Part shown: one piece after another, positions 11,641-23,900 of the stretch
Position numbering within the stretch: the stretch's first letter is position 1
Layout of the letters: every line of letters starts with the position of its first letter
NCBI RefSeq assembly: GCF_000003815.2
Contig: NC_049992.1
Span: 18,584,396-18,648,395, forward strand
Direction: 5' to 3'
DNA length: 64,000 nt
Source: Branchiostoma floridae
Taxonomy: Eukaryota > Chordata > Leptocardii > Amphioxiformes > Branchiostomatidae
Made by a program: the position numbers and the translations under genes
The notes under the pieces: generated by a model
What the model was told of the DNA's origin: nothing
What the model saw: the letters and a program-made list of their open reading frames with translations, nothing else
Database searches by the model: none

Positions 11641-11686
11641 CCGGCCGTTTCTAGGGAGCCCTGGAACAAGTATGTGAACGATTACA

Positions 11687-12067
11687 TTGCATTCTTCGAT
11701 CCAAAATAACTCAAAACTTTCCATCTATTCTACGCTAAAGGAAAGGTACGGACAAAAAAAGTATCTTTCGAATAAACACTGTTTTGAACTTTGTAGAGCG
11801 ATCACAAAGATAAGAATCTGTTGTCACAAACTAAATGTGGAAGCAGGAAGATATACTAAAATCCCCCGTGACCAGAGGTTTTGTCCCTTCTGCCCAAATG
11901 AGATCGAAGACGAACGTTACTTTGTTATAAATTGTTCACGATATAATGATAAACACACAAAGCTGTTCACATTACTTTCCGCTTGCTCTAAAGAATTTGC
12001 CGCTCTCTGTTCGATAGATAATTCAACTACATTCTGGGAGGCGATAATCCTCAATGTGTACAAGTAG
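11687..12067 (+). pseudogene. C-terminal remnant of a non-LTR retrotransposon reverse transcriptase
   Basis: The 126-residue frame contains a zinc-knuckle-like pattern, RFCPFCPNEIEDERYFVINC (C-x2-C...ED..(Y/H)F...C), preceded by ...YLSNK...KIRICCHKLNVEAGRY. This resembles the far C-terminus of LINE-type reverse transcriptases, where this knuckle follows the polymerase. No polymerase core is found upstream, so it is a 5'-truncated dead copy. The family assignment is by pattern only. Confidence 0.55.
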
Positions 12068-13330
12068 GCAAATATATCCACGAATGCTTATACCATAGAA
12101 CCAATAGTGAAAATGACACGTATGCTAGACCCAATATGTTGACTTATTCATACCTGTAGATATCCATATATATCTGTTTATATGTACTGTAAGTAGTTGT
12201 TGTAGTCGCTGTACTTTGGTTGTGTCAATAAGGATTTATGTACAACACTTGCTGCAATCATGGACGGCATTGCAGAGCTGGCCAAAAGGTTGGGCAGTGG
12301 AGGGTTCAAACTGGATATTGCTCTGCCTACTTAATTAATACCCTTGAAACTATGCCTTTCCTTGAAAACTTGAGGTTCCTTTCGGAAACTTTTTATGTTA
12401 GAAGTTACGGGTAGGGTCTAAGCTTTCCCAATTTGGTAAACATTTGTTCAGTTCGCCATTTTTTTTGGGGGGGGGGGTCGTGCGTTGATCTGAGTTGTGT
12501 GGTCTGGTATTCACATAGCCTGACACGCTCCTTGCGGCCGGCCTTATAATTACAGTGAGGGGTCATTAACCCCAGCCAGCGAGAGATTACACACAAGACA
12601 AAGAAAAAGCAGACCCATAACTGAAAAATGCAATAAATAAATGTTAATTTCACACTTCTTACATCAGTTTTCTTTGGTCCATATGATTTATACAATGTGA
12701 CTTAGAGTCAACAGCACAAATCTGGACTGATTTGTTTAGTACCATATAACGTTTATAGCTGTCTATTCCAGGGTTGAGGCCCAAGGAAGAAAACGTTATG
12801 CTTCATGTTTCCGGGCGTACCCTATAAAAACCTGCCAACCATAGCCTTTTGTTGGGCGGGCAGCGGATTCACAAAGTTTCCAGTTTAAATTTTTATTCAC
12901 TGGCCTGCTTCCTATTCAAGGTAAAAGTGTCCTATAGCTAGCTAATGAATGGCAAATCTATACATATGTAACATTATGCACAAAATTAAAGTTTTACATT
13001 GAAAATACAACTGTGTCCTCATGCATTTCAGTTTTACTTCGTTAAACTGTGTTGTATCACTGGAGTTTAAAACCTTCGGGACCGGAACGAAGCGAACAAG
13101 GCTGGACTCCAGCTAGGAACATCATGCAAGATGTAAAAGCATAACTGAAAAGACAACAAAATACACACAGTTTTGTTTTTAATATATGGAATTTGTTGAG
13201 CGCTCTGTCATATAACGTTATGTGGTCGCAGCGAGTTCGCCGCTCATCCATACATATGTACACACCTGGCCTATGCTAGCGTATGCACTGTTGGCGATGA
13301 CGAAATTGGTTTTGAAGCGCCAGTAGATTC
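12068..13330. other. Non-coding, repeat-poor stretch
   Basis: I see no supported gene. It holds a poly-T/poly-G tract at about 12460-12478 and otherwise unremarkable AT-rich sequence. Confidence 0.4.
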
Positions 13331-13363
13331 AGCGGGACAGATTATATTGCAACTTATTAACCT

Positions 13364-13812
13364 TTGACCCAGCATCGTTGGCACGAGGTGGGTGCGGCGC
13401 TACACGAGGAAGAGACTTTGATCCTTGCTTTGAACGCTCAAAACGTCGCTGCTCTTCCCAAAATTTCCCGCTACAACGATGCTGAGTTGGAACATGGACT
13501 CTATTTGTTTGCCACGGGAAATATAGTAACAGCAATTGTTACGTGGTCGATTCTGGATTTTCAGGAACTTGGTCTTCGAATCCTGGTGAAACCACCAACC
13601 GTTACAACTTACATTATTACTCAACTTCTCAAGTCACGAAGTTCAGCAAGAAGAGAAGAGCGCAAGGAACTGAGACTCAGAGAGAGAAGAGAAAGAAAGG
13701 CATCTCACCGTCAAAGTTCAACCAAGGGGACAGTGATGTAATAGAGACAACTAACGCTACGAGTACAAGTGAAGGTAACGTTACAGACTATCCTCGAATT
13801 GCAAGCTTCTAG
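13364..13812 (+). other. Two overlapping ORFs of unknown status
   Basis: Frames at 13364-13741 (125 aa, ending in an RREERKELRLRERRERK basic run) and 13543-13812 (89 aa, with KFSKKRRAQGTETQREKRKK) overlap in different frames. The 89-aa frame is rich in Ser, Thr and basic residues, like a nuclear or transposon-derived protein. Neither matches a family I recognise, and neither has convincing splice partners. It may be an exon of an unrecognised gene, a decayed transposon or chance. Confidence 0.2.
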
Positions 13813-14510
13813 GTTTCGGTCGGGTGGCGGGGCCGGGTGGTTGGTGTAGTGGCCGGGACATTTTGGTTGGTCGATCCATGTGAAAATTGCAAGAATATCT
13901 GAATTCTGTTTCAGATGTTTTTTATTCGACTTCACGACTACATAACTTTTTTGGTGTTATCTACGATTGCGCTCTACAATTATTCGGAACACCTCAGCCG
14001 GGGACTAGGCATGATTTTTCTCTTTCACTTTCACATTGAATTTCTTTGTTTAACCTGGAGAGTACACTCAGGTCAAAGCTAGATCTGCTTTTCAGGTAGT
14101 CCTGGATTTACATTTAAAACACAATATAACAGTAACAGTATAAAGTCACATTTCTATTAAAACATAAACGAGAGTTCGGCGACCTCATACCTCCATGAAA
14201 TATTAAAAGCTTTTGTAAAGTTTACGCAAATGACTTCCACATTTTCATGATTTATGCATGGTGATGTTCATCATTGACTAACATGAACATGTCACAAGTA
14301 TAAAATTCTTATCATTATTCATTAAGAGGTTTTGCAATTTTTGCATATACTTTGCAAATTAGTTCCTTATTAGCATATTTCGTACTTGCTTATGTTCCGT
14401 CTGTCATAATTTACACGTGTTACCTTTATTGAAGTCCAGTTATTGAAAACAATGGAATTATGCAATTTCCACATCAATTATGCAAATTAAGTCCTCATTT
14501 GAATAACATA

Positions 14511-17251
14511 TACAGTCAAACCTGTATTAGCGGCCACCTTTGCATGACGGCCATCTGCCCATAGTGGCCACTTTTTGTCAGTCCCTTGGATTCGTAATGA
14601 TTAAGAAATAGGCTTAGCGGCCACCAGTCCAATGCGGCCACGGCCACACGATTTCTGGTCCCACAGGTACGAAAACACTGCCGATTACGGCCACGCGGAC
14701 CGCTGATCTATGTTTCGGCACGCGTTAGGCCATATACAGCGGCCGTATCGTCACCCTACGCCGGTTTAAAACCTCTTTGACTTATTTTCAAAACAAAACT
14801 TCGTAGCACGGTGGTCAAATACGGGCTGAAAACCTCCCATGTCTAGCCGAATTCGAACCTTCTTCCATGATGTTCCATCTGACGTAATTCGAACCGAACC
14901 CGTGTTCTGTTTAGGTCATCTGCGGTCATTGCAGGTAAAACCGTGCTTTCTGGCATTTTCCCCTCAACTAACATGAATCAGGCGAAAAATATAGTTTTTA
15001 ACCAATATAAACAATTTTCTGGACAGTACATCTATGCTTTCACTTTGTTGCGGACCTGCAATATGTAACGAAGCTACCGGCGTTTTTGTTGGTGACCTTC
15101 AATATCATAATTGTTTATACTGGCATCAATTACACCCTCCCGCTATTCGTGCGGCATGACATGCGTGCAAACATCGTTTAAGATCTCCACCAAGAAGAGT
15201 CCAACTTAACTCATTGACGGTTCAAAATGACCGCAACGGTTTTCCCGAGATTTCTGTTTTTGTGATTTTTAAAAAATGCCTTCGATTTTGAATTATTGGT
15301 AATTAAGTGCGAAAAATGTCATTTTTACGCATATTTTTGACTGTAACTTTGCTTAAAATTAAAAATTAAAAGATCCCATAAACAAAAAGTTTTATTTGCC
15401 TCTCAGATGACGAAAAATATAAAAATCGAGAATTTGCCATGGCACTTGAGGCCCATCTTATCAAGAGTATTGTCAAATTGAAGGCCTTCCTTGAAACAGA
15501 AAATAATCGTATTTGAAACAAAATCGAAACAAAAAAACTATCTCAATTAAAACGGGAAGATTCAAACTATCTAAATTTGCGAATTTAATCTCATTTTAAA
15601 TACATTTTCCTTGTCATAACATTTTGTTTATTTTGAAATATTTTACGGTTAGCAAATAGTCGGCCTCTTGTTACCCGATACTCTGTCGAACTCGCATAGC
15701 AACGGGAAAGAATACCCTAGCAACCGACCGCCGTGTAAACTGGCGCTACCCATACCCACTGACAAACGAGGTCATATAAGGTCAATAGACGACACCAATA
15801 TTACGGAGGTAAATTGTGTTTAAGTTACGTTCTAAAAAAAATATAATACACTATCGCTTAGGTTAATTTACATCACAAAAATTTCTAAAGAAATTGTTAC
15901 AAAGACAAAATGATATGAACTTCAGACTACGGTGGATTTTGGCGACGCCTCATGGGCGAGCCTAATAGTATAGTGAGTGACTGTTTGCAAAGAATTCCAA
16001 AAACTGTACAGGAATGTCAGGAATGCAAAAGTCCGCGCGTGCGTAGTTGCATCATGCCGGACTGAACCATTACCTCCACGGGTAAGCTTTCCAGTCGCAG
16101 GGCACATACCGGTATAGGCCTATACGTGTGCACAGCAGTGTTTTCTATATTCAAAATTGAGATAGCCTAGGACTTCAGACGCACCGGAGATAAATAAATA
16201 AAAAATAAGTAATAAATAAGTAATAAATAAGTAATAAATAAGTAATAAATAAGTAATAAATAAGTAATAAATAAGTAATAAATAAATAATAAATAAATAA
16301 TAAATAAATAATAAATAAATAAATAATAAATAAATAATAAATGAATAATAAATAATGAATAGATAATAAATAAATAATAAATAAATAATAAATAATAAAT
16401 AAATAATAAATAAATAAATAATAAATAAATAATAAATAAATAATAAATAAATAATAAATAAATAATAAATAAATAATAAATAAATAATAAATAAATAATA
16501 AATAAATAATAAATAAATAATAAATAAATAATAAATAAATAATAAATAAATAATAAATGAATAATAAATGAATAATAAATAAATAATAAACAATACATAA
16601 ATAATAAATAAATAATAGATAAGTAATAGATAAATAATAAATAAATAATAATAATAAATAAATAATAAATATATAATAAATAATAAATAAATAAATGCTC
16701 TCTGAACATTAATCGTCAGGCGAATGAAATACGACTATGAAAATCCATTAATACATTAACACTATACAATAGTGGCGAACAACAATCTTTTTTTTACTTA
16801 TAAACATAACACCGTCGCCATGGCAATAATTTTAATTGCCACACTTTTTATTCTTACATTTATTAAGAGATAAGTCTAAAATGACGTGATTTTTCTTGTG
16901 AGTACCACATTAGCACAATGGGCGAATCTGACGTGTGAACGCGAGCGGGAACACACGGATGGCGAAGTATCAAAGGATACAAGACGGAAGATCAAAGAAA
17001 TATGACGATACCAGTCTCTTCAGACAATATCAACTGTAAAACTTTTTATAGCTTTTGTTTTCTTAATACATATAGTGTAAAAATCATGTACAGTACTGTA
17101 TTATGTGAATAAAGATCAGTGGGTACTAAAACCATGTGTAACTTATTGCTTGTGGTCAATTAATTAGCATATTCTCTATAGTGGCCACCTCTCTATAGTG
17201 GCCAATTTTGACCAGTCCCTTGAGTGGCCGCTATAGACAGGTTTGACTGTA
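14511..17251. mobile_element. 2.7 kb TIR DNA element (TACAGTCAAACCTGT family), copy 1
   Basis: The ends are TACAGTCAAACCTGT (14511-14525) and ACAGGTTTGACTGTA (17237-17251). The subterminal 'agtggccac' motif is repeated, and the flanks fit a TA target duplication. A short copy with the same ends lies at 31676-32253. The interior has no transposase and carries the 11-bp satellite at 16190-16697, so the element is non-autonomous. Confidence 0.7.
16190..16697. repeat. About 500-bp AT-only 11-mer satellite
   Basis: It starts as AAGTAATAAAT units (about 16205-16280) and shifts to AAATAAATAAT units, with a few TGAATAATA variants near both ends. The period is mostly 11 bp. Long open frames across it (Tyr/Leu/Ile/Phe only) are repeat artefacts. 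Confidence 0.9.
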
Positions 17252-18110
17252 TATCATCATGAACATCTTTGCCTGAGCTACCTGCATGCCTAAAATGATG
17301 TCAATCCGTCATTTTTGCATACATTCTGCAAATCAGTCACTCATTTGCATATTTGGTACTTGCCTATGTTCCATCTATCATAATTTACATGTGTTACCTT
17401 AATTGAAGTCCAGTTATTGAAAACAATGGAATTATGCAATTTCCACATCAATTATGCAAATTAAGTCCTCATTTGCATGACAATATATATATATATTTAT
17501 ATATATATATATATTTATATCATCATGAACATATTTGCCTTTAAGCTACCCGCATGCCTAAAATGATGTCAATCCATCATTCCTTTCTGCAGTTGTCCTC
17601 TTTGGAATGTCTTGACAAAAATACCCCTGCAGTTCCAAAAATTATTGTCAGAGGGCTAAAACTTGCCCCACTTTGTGCACTTTTGCTGAAAGCTATATCT
17701 ACCACTAAAATGTCAAGACCATATCATATCCGGGACAAGAGATACATTGAAAATGCAATGATGAATTGTTCTCATTAATTATGCAAATATACTCATATTG
17801 TGCATAATTAGTGCCCCTGAGCACAAGAGCTATCCAATACCCAAAATTCTTGACCATAGCGCGTTCAGAACACAACATAGCAAAATCGGAAGTTGCGCTC
17901 CAGGGAAGTCGCTAGAGGGACCAAAATCTAATCATTTCTAGCTTTCATCACACCCCACCAACACACTAAGTATGAACCAATCCATCCAGCCGTTCTTGAG
18001 TTATCTTGTACGCAGACAGACAGACAGACAAACGCTAGTGAAAATATAACCTCCATGACATTTCATGGAGGTAATTAACTATGAAATGATTAGGGGTTAA
18101 TAACCCACCC

Positions 18111-18730
18111 CAGGCTTTTAGCCAGGCATGCGTCAACGCGTCATCTGGACGCCCTTTTCTTAGAATAACAAGAAATTTGTTTGTTTGTTTGTTTGTTTAT
18201 TTTTATTTATCCAGGGGTACATGTGGCCTGATTGGCGTTTTTCAAAGATCCCTGGGGGGAAACCCCGTACATACATAACAATAAATGATAACAGTATAAA
18301 ATCAAATACATGGTGACTCAGCAAGAATCGGCAAATGATAACGCAATTCAACTAAGACAAAATAAGGCAAATCAATTGTACACATTAATCCTAATACAAC
18401 TCGAAATCATAAATGAAATCAAATAAGTAATGGGATGAAGTAATGATGCCCCTAGACGCCCTATACTGGGGAGAAAATCCTCTGACAAGCATGAAATTCT
18501 GATTGACCAGGGATGCTACCAGGTCATCTGTGGTCACAGTCTTCTACTGTGACATTTGTAACAGTATTTTTACCTCTTAGGATACCTTAGAATGCACTAT
18601 TTTAACTTAAAATCATCAAAAACTCTGCACCATGGAAGGTGGATGCCCCCGGACCCCCCTACAAAAGTCACTTACCGCGACTCACCAATAAGTTTGGACA
18701 CCCTATTATAAAATCCTAGCTAAAAGCCTG
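18111..18730 (+). mobile_element. hAT-like MITE (CAGGCTTTTAGC family) with 8-bp target duplication
   Basis: The element starts CAGGCTTTTAGCCAGGCATG and ends CCTAGCTAAAAGCCTG. It is flanked on both sides by ACCCACCC (18103-18110 and 18731-18738), an exact 8-bp duplication typical of hAT transposition. A LINE tail is nested inside. Other copies or fragments lie at about 33959-34310, 35574-35680, 38813-39062, 39620-39856, 40712-40900 and 49279-49991. Confidence 0.8.
18176..18446 (-). mobile_element. LINE 3' end with (AAAC)n tail, nested in the MITE
   Basis: A (TTTG)n run, which is (CAAA)n on the minus strand, borders 'ttatttatccaggggtacatgtggcc' and about 230 bp of non-MITE sequence. The MITE resumes at 'gcccctagacgccc'. 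The tail and the insertion behaviour suggest a short 3' LINE fragment (CR1/L2-like). The family is not certain. Confidence 0.45.
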
Positions 18731-18738
18731 ACCCACCC

Positions 18739-20160
18739 CGAGGTGTATATGGAGTCATAATGCCTGGTCCTTTGCTATAACCACCGAATGAAACCACCGA
18801 TGTGAGCGACATCATACCAAGGGAATGGGTTTTCTGCACGGGAAGAAATTTGTGTGGGAAATTTTTTTCCTGAAAAATGTGCAGTACAAAATTCTTATAA
18901 TATAGCAAAATGCGAGCCTGTGATATAATTTTCCATTTGTAACCTTATTTTTTTGCTGGAAAAAATATTAAATGTCTGATTTCATGTCCCTTGGGAAAAG
19001 GGACTTGAAACCTGAAACTTGAAACCTGAACATTTGAAAATCACATTGATTTGTCAGAAATACATATTAAGTTACTTTAGTATATAAGGTTCTGTATTCT
19101 AAAAGGTTACTTGTGGCTTTTCGCCATTCTATTGACTGTGCCTTTTCTCAGGCGAACTCTTTCCCGTACAAAAAAAACTTAAAGAGACTACAAATTGTAT
19201 TTGAAACCAAAATTTCCACAGAAAATATTCAAAACATTGCAGTCTTGCCATGTCAAGCCTTTTCAAACTGTGTACTGTATTCATGATCATTCCTCCCTGC
19301 GGGGTCTGGTCTTTCCTCCATGCTCTGTGTTATTCTGATTGGTTACTTTCCTGTATATCGCTCCTTCTGATTGGTCAGATGTTGAACAAAATCAACACTG
19401 GTCTGGCCAGAACATTTGTGTTACGGCATTTTAACCAACATGGAATGGGGCCTTCTGATTGGTCATATAATCAGGCGACGGATCAGAAGGTTATGACACA
19501 TTATTCTTGGTCATTAATTAGCCAAATAGCCCAATTAATGACCACTTGCTTTTTGACAGTACCATTATGCAGGGGAGTAAACTCAGTTTTTACCAACATT
19601 TGTACTGTAGCATGTTTCTTCGTTGAATGAAAATGTTTAATGTCTTGATAAAAGTTATAACTTATAACCTATTATTCTGTGAAAAATAAGTTATTAGATA
19701 AATACCACATCAATATGAGCAAACTTTGCATGGAAGGACAGAGAATATGATTAGCGCCACCCCCATTGTAAGTGGAATCCTCCACGCTGCTTCCTATGAA
19801 TGCTGGAAGCTACCAAAATGGCGCGCATTCGATCAAAACATAGCTAGGAATGACCAGGAATAGATCACAAACAGTGACGTGCAGGGACTGGTGATGGATG
19901 GTGAGATTCTATTGCCCGGCCAAAAAGGTAAGTAGGTTCGGAAGCCAGGGAGAGCAAGGATCTGCCTCGGCCATCAAAAAAAAAAGGTCATGATGACGAA
20001 CAAAAGCTGGATCTCGTCTATGGACCTAACTATACTATATAATGTGCGCTCTAGGCCTCCAGAACTGAGTTGTCACAGCTAGATATACATGTATAACTTG
20101 ACTTGTCTTGACTTTATTCAGATCCACATTTAGCGTAATATACTTAAATTAATTATTTCG
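18739..20160. other. Intergenic region with a cluster of CCAAT motifs
   Basis: No gene is seen. Three copies of TTCTGATTGGT (an inverted CCAAT box) lie at about 19333-19465, 1.5 kb upstream of the 2A exon. It is possible distal promoter sequence of the ROCO-caspase gene, but this is not proven. Confidence 0.3.
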
Positions 20161-20390
20161 CACATGTGGTGGGTTCTTTAACATGCTCAAGGTGTGGCTC
20201 TCCCCAAACACGGGACTTCCATTTAACATCCTATCCGAGGGACTGTGCTAGTACTTGAGTAAAGTGAGGAAAGCCGTGTAAAGCACCTTTCCCAAGGGCA
20301 CAAGATCGGTGACACGGCAGGATTTGAACTCAAGACCTCTTGGTCTTGAGCAATAGGGGCTGCGCTACGCGATCCCACTGTGTTGGGAAG
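20161..20390 (-). mobile_element. tRNA-derived SINE (family A), nearly complete
   Basis: On the minus strand it begins with an A-box-like 'gcgtagcgcagcc', then a B-box-like 'gagttcaaatcc'. The shared body follows ('cttgtgcccttgggaaagg', 'ggatgttaaatggaagtccc', 'agaacccaccacatg'). Head and body occur at other places in the window, so it is a SINE, not a tRNA gene. Confidence 0.75.
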
Positions 20391-20997
20391 ATGAAGGTCT
20401 AGGTCAATTTTGGGCTCCCTGGTATGTGACCTTCGTACTGCCGCATACTGCCGCAGAACTTCCCTTTTTGACCCCCTACCAGCTTGCTCTGGAACTGCTG
20501 GGGCTTTTTTGTCAAAATCTTCCCAAACCATCCAAGTACATGACTTTGTACAAATGTATACCTGAATAAAGGAACGATGGATTTCCAATATAATACAATG
20601 TAATTGTATGTAGTATTTGCGGCACCAATTTTTTAGTTGTGTGCGTGTGTGTGTGTGGGGGGGGGGGGGGTCGTCTCATCACTGGTTGTTACCTACTTAT
20701 AGCTTTTGATGCAAGAAAGAAGTTTGAAATTGGGACCAGCTTGTAGCTCATTCTGAAAATGCAGGGGTGATTACAAATTAGTATGTTTTCAGTGCTTGTT
20801 TGTTTACTATTACTTGCTGGTAAACTAGCCTTTTTGCCGTCTGTTTGCAGAGGACAGTTCAGAGGAAATTCCCATTTGATATAACTTTTCAAGATGGAAA
20901 TATGTCTACAAAATCTTAATTTCAAGCATAGAAAATTATAAATACTTCATATTTCTCACCTTCAATCCATACTAATAGCTTACCTGTGACAGCCAAG

Positions 20998-23900
20998 ATG
21001 GGGATTGACCTGTCCACCTACAGGGCACGAATAGGCTGCTTCAGCAACCCTGGACATGACTCCCTGCACTGTTGGGCAGAGGCGTCATGTCTGCTGGTGT
21101 GGATGGTCATCTCACAACTCATGCTGAAGCTAGCAGGGGATGTGGAGGAGAATCCTGGACCCCAGGAAAGGTCAGAAATCATGTTAGACGACTTTGCAAT
21201 ATGTTGGTCCAGTATTGATAATTATGTCTTCCCCGAAGAGAAAAGACATTCCGTTTTTGTAGCTGTCTTTTCCCAGTAGCCAATCAAAACACAGAATCTT
21301 GTATCATGTATCTTGTATAGACAACTCTTTTATCTTATGAACAAGGCATCGTACATTTGGCACTTGGCAGGGGTTTACATGTTTTGGTGCTTGTGGGTTC
21401 AAGTTCAAGACAATGAGCATCAAGTAGAGTAGAGTAATTTCTAAGTACAGAGATTACACGAAGACAGGATTTTAGAACACCAGTGAAGTTAAATACTCAG
21501 CCAGATAGATTCCTTGTAGGAAATTGGACCATTGTTTTCAGTATTGCCCATTCACAATGTTTCACAATTAGGTTAAGGTCCCAACCTGGATTCTCTGAAC
21601 CTGAGCCGTATCTGTACCTGAATTTTCAGTACTGCCACCCAGCCCTACAAATGTAGTTCTGTACAATTTTGACTTCTTGCAACTTCCAATCCAATCCAAT
21701 CCAATTCGTGTACCCCCAAATGGCCCCGCTTGTGTTGTTTAAGGCAGTAAGCTGTAAGGAATACATGTAGCTTGGGTACCATTCAACAGGGGAACCAGTA
21801 GTAATTGGATTGTTGTAGGTTTTGAATAAAATGACATGTCGCATAAGATTGCAGTGGTACATTCTCTGTAGCAAAATTTTGCAGCATAAAAGGAGGAGAC
21901 ATTAAAGAAATTAATGACACTAGTGTTAGCCTTTAAGTAGTTACATTTTTTTCTTGCACAACAGATACCTTGGAAAGACCATGGGCACTCAACCAATGAG
22001 AGATGAGATGAAACGGGAAGAGTGGAAGATTTTAGGAAAAGCACAACCTCTATGGACACTGGACTTGTCCAACCAAAACCATAAAGACTTGCCAGATGAA
22101 GTTTTTGAACTAGAAGAATTGGAGGCTCTGAAGCTGACATATAATGAGAGCATCAGTCTTTCTAATAAGCTAGTAAAACTTACCAACCTGAAAGTGCTAT
22201 GTCTAGAAAATTGCAACCTAGACAAACTGCCACCAGTTGTGCTCAAACTGTCGCATCTACAGGTTCTGGATATAAGTAAGAACAAAGCGATTTCCCTACC
22301 GAAGATGATTTTGAAGAAATTAAAGAAACTGAAAGTCCTCAAATTACGTGACTGTGACCTTGTCACCATTGGACGGCAAATATTCCAGCAGGAATCACAG
22401 CTTGAGGAACTGGATCTTAGTGGTAACATGCAGATCGACTTGCCAGATGAGTTGCGCACACTCAAGAACATCCGGGTACTACGTCTAAACAGAGCAGGTA
22501 TGACCACAGTTCCCCCGGCAGTACTAGAACTTTCCCAGCTTGAGAAACTGGACCTTAGCGGGAACAAACAGATCAAATTGTCCGATCAGTTGTTGGGATT
22601 AACCAACCTCAAGGTATTGAGGTTGAGCAGAACAGAAATGGCCAGTGTTCCAGAAGTGGTGTGGAAGCTAACACACTTGGAAGAACTGCACCTGCTCTCT
22701 AATCCATTACAGACTTTATCCGTTAAAGTTGGACAGCTCAGTCGCATCAAACGCTTAGATCTGTCCAACTGCCATCTGCGGACACTCCCTCCTGAAGTGG
22801 GGACACTGACACAGTTGGAACGGCTGAAGGTGGCAAATAACCGGGCGCTTCAGACATTACCCGGAGAACTTTGGCAGGTAACTAACATCAAACGCTTGGA
22901 TCTGTCCAACTGCCAGCTGCACACACTCCCACCTGAAGTGGGGACACTGACACAGTTGGAATGGCTGGACCTGAGCTTTAACACACTTCAGACATTACCC
23001 AGAGAACTTGGGCATGTAACTAACATCAAACGCTTGGATCTGTCCCACTGTCAACTACACACACTTCCTCCTCAAGTGGGGAAGCTAACACATTTAAAAT
23101 GGCTGAAGGTGAAAAACAACCCGCTTCAGACATTACCTGGAGAACTTGGGCAGGTAGCTAGCATCAAACACTTGGATCTGTCCAACTGCTGGCTGCATAC
23201 ACTCCCTCCTGAAGTGGGGACACTGACACAGTTGGAACGGCTGAAGGTGGCAAATAACCCGCTTCAGACATTACCCGGAGAACTTTGGAAGGTAACTAAC
23301 ATCAAACGCTTAGATCTGTCCAGCTGTTGGCTGGACACACTTCCACCCGAAGTGGGGACACTGACACAATTGGAATGGCTGAGCCTGCAGGGTAACCCAC
23401 TACAGATGTTACCCAAACAAATTGGACAGCTCACTGCTATCAAACACTTGAATCTGTCCTTTTGCCAATTGCACACACTTCCACCTGAAATGGGGACACT
23501 GAAACAGTTAGAATGGCTGAGCCTGCAGGGTAACCCACTACAGATGTTACCCAAACAAGTTGAAAATCTCACTCACATCAAATGGATGAATCTGTCACAC
23601 TGCAGGCTTCAAATGCTCCCACCTGAATTCGGGAAGCTTACACAGTTAGAACGACTATACTTGAGCTGTAATGGGGAACTGCAGACGTTGCCCACCAGAC
23701 AGCTCACTAACATCAAACACTTGGATTTGTCCAACTGTAGTCTACAAACACTTCCACCAGAAGTGGGGGAACTTAAACACGTAGAATATCTGCGTCTGTC
23801 TAGTAACCCATTACAAAAATTACCCCCAGAAGTTAGGCATCTCACCAATATAAAACACTTAGATATGTCTAACTGCCGACTAAACGAACTCCCAATTGAA

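Larger units (their letters stand above)
14171..18073. mobile_element. Older repeat with 'CCTCCATGAAAT' ends, split by a nested TIR element
   Basis: The left end reads 'gacctcatacctccatgaaa' and the right end 'cctccatgacatttcatggaggta'. A block starting 'aattgaagtccagttattgaaaac' and running through 'aagtcctcattt' occurs twice (about 14430-14505 and 17400-17475), so the host repeat is internally duplicated. The nested element at 14511-17251 interrupts it. The right end contains 'cagacagacagacaaacgc', a common invertebrate repeat tail. A related fragment lies at about 60080-60250. Confidence 0.55.

Noticed and set aside
16120..16709. Long minus-strand ORFs (157 and 180 aa) of Tyr/Leu/Ile/Phe
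   Set aside because: They are translations of the 11-mer AT satellite, which stays open in several frames.
19250..19630. 126-aa plus-strand hydrophobic ORF
   Set aside because: There is no family resemblance, and it overlaps repeated TTCTGATTGGT motifs. It is probably chance.
20161..20390. A tRNA gene on the minus strand
   Set aside because: A- and B-box-like motifs belong to a dispersed SINE with a shared non-tRNA body. No intact cloverleaf could be drawn.
21171..21279. Continuation of the 2A frame as a separate 97-residue protein
   Set aside because: The donor GAAAG|GTCAGA directly after the 2A motif fits the in-frame acceptor at 21964, and the frame beyond has no recognisable content.
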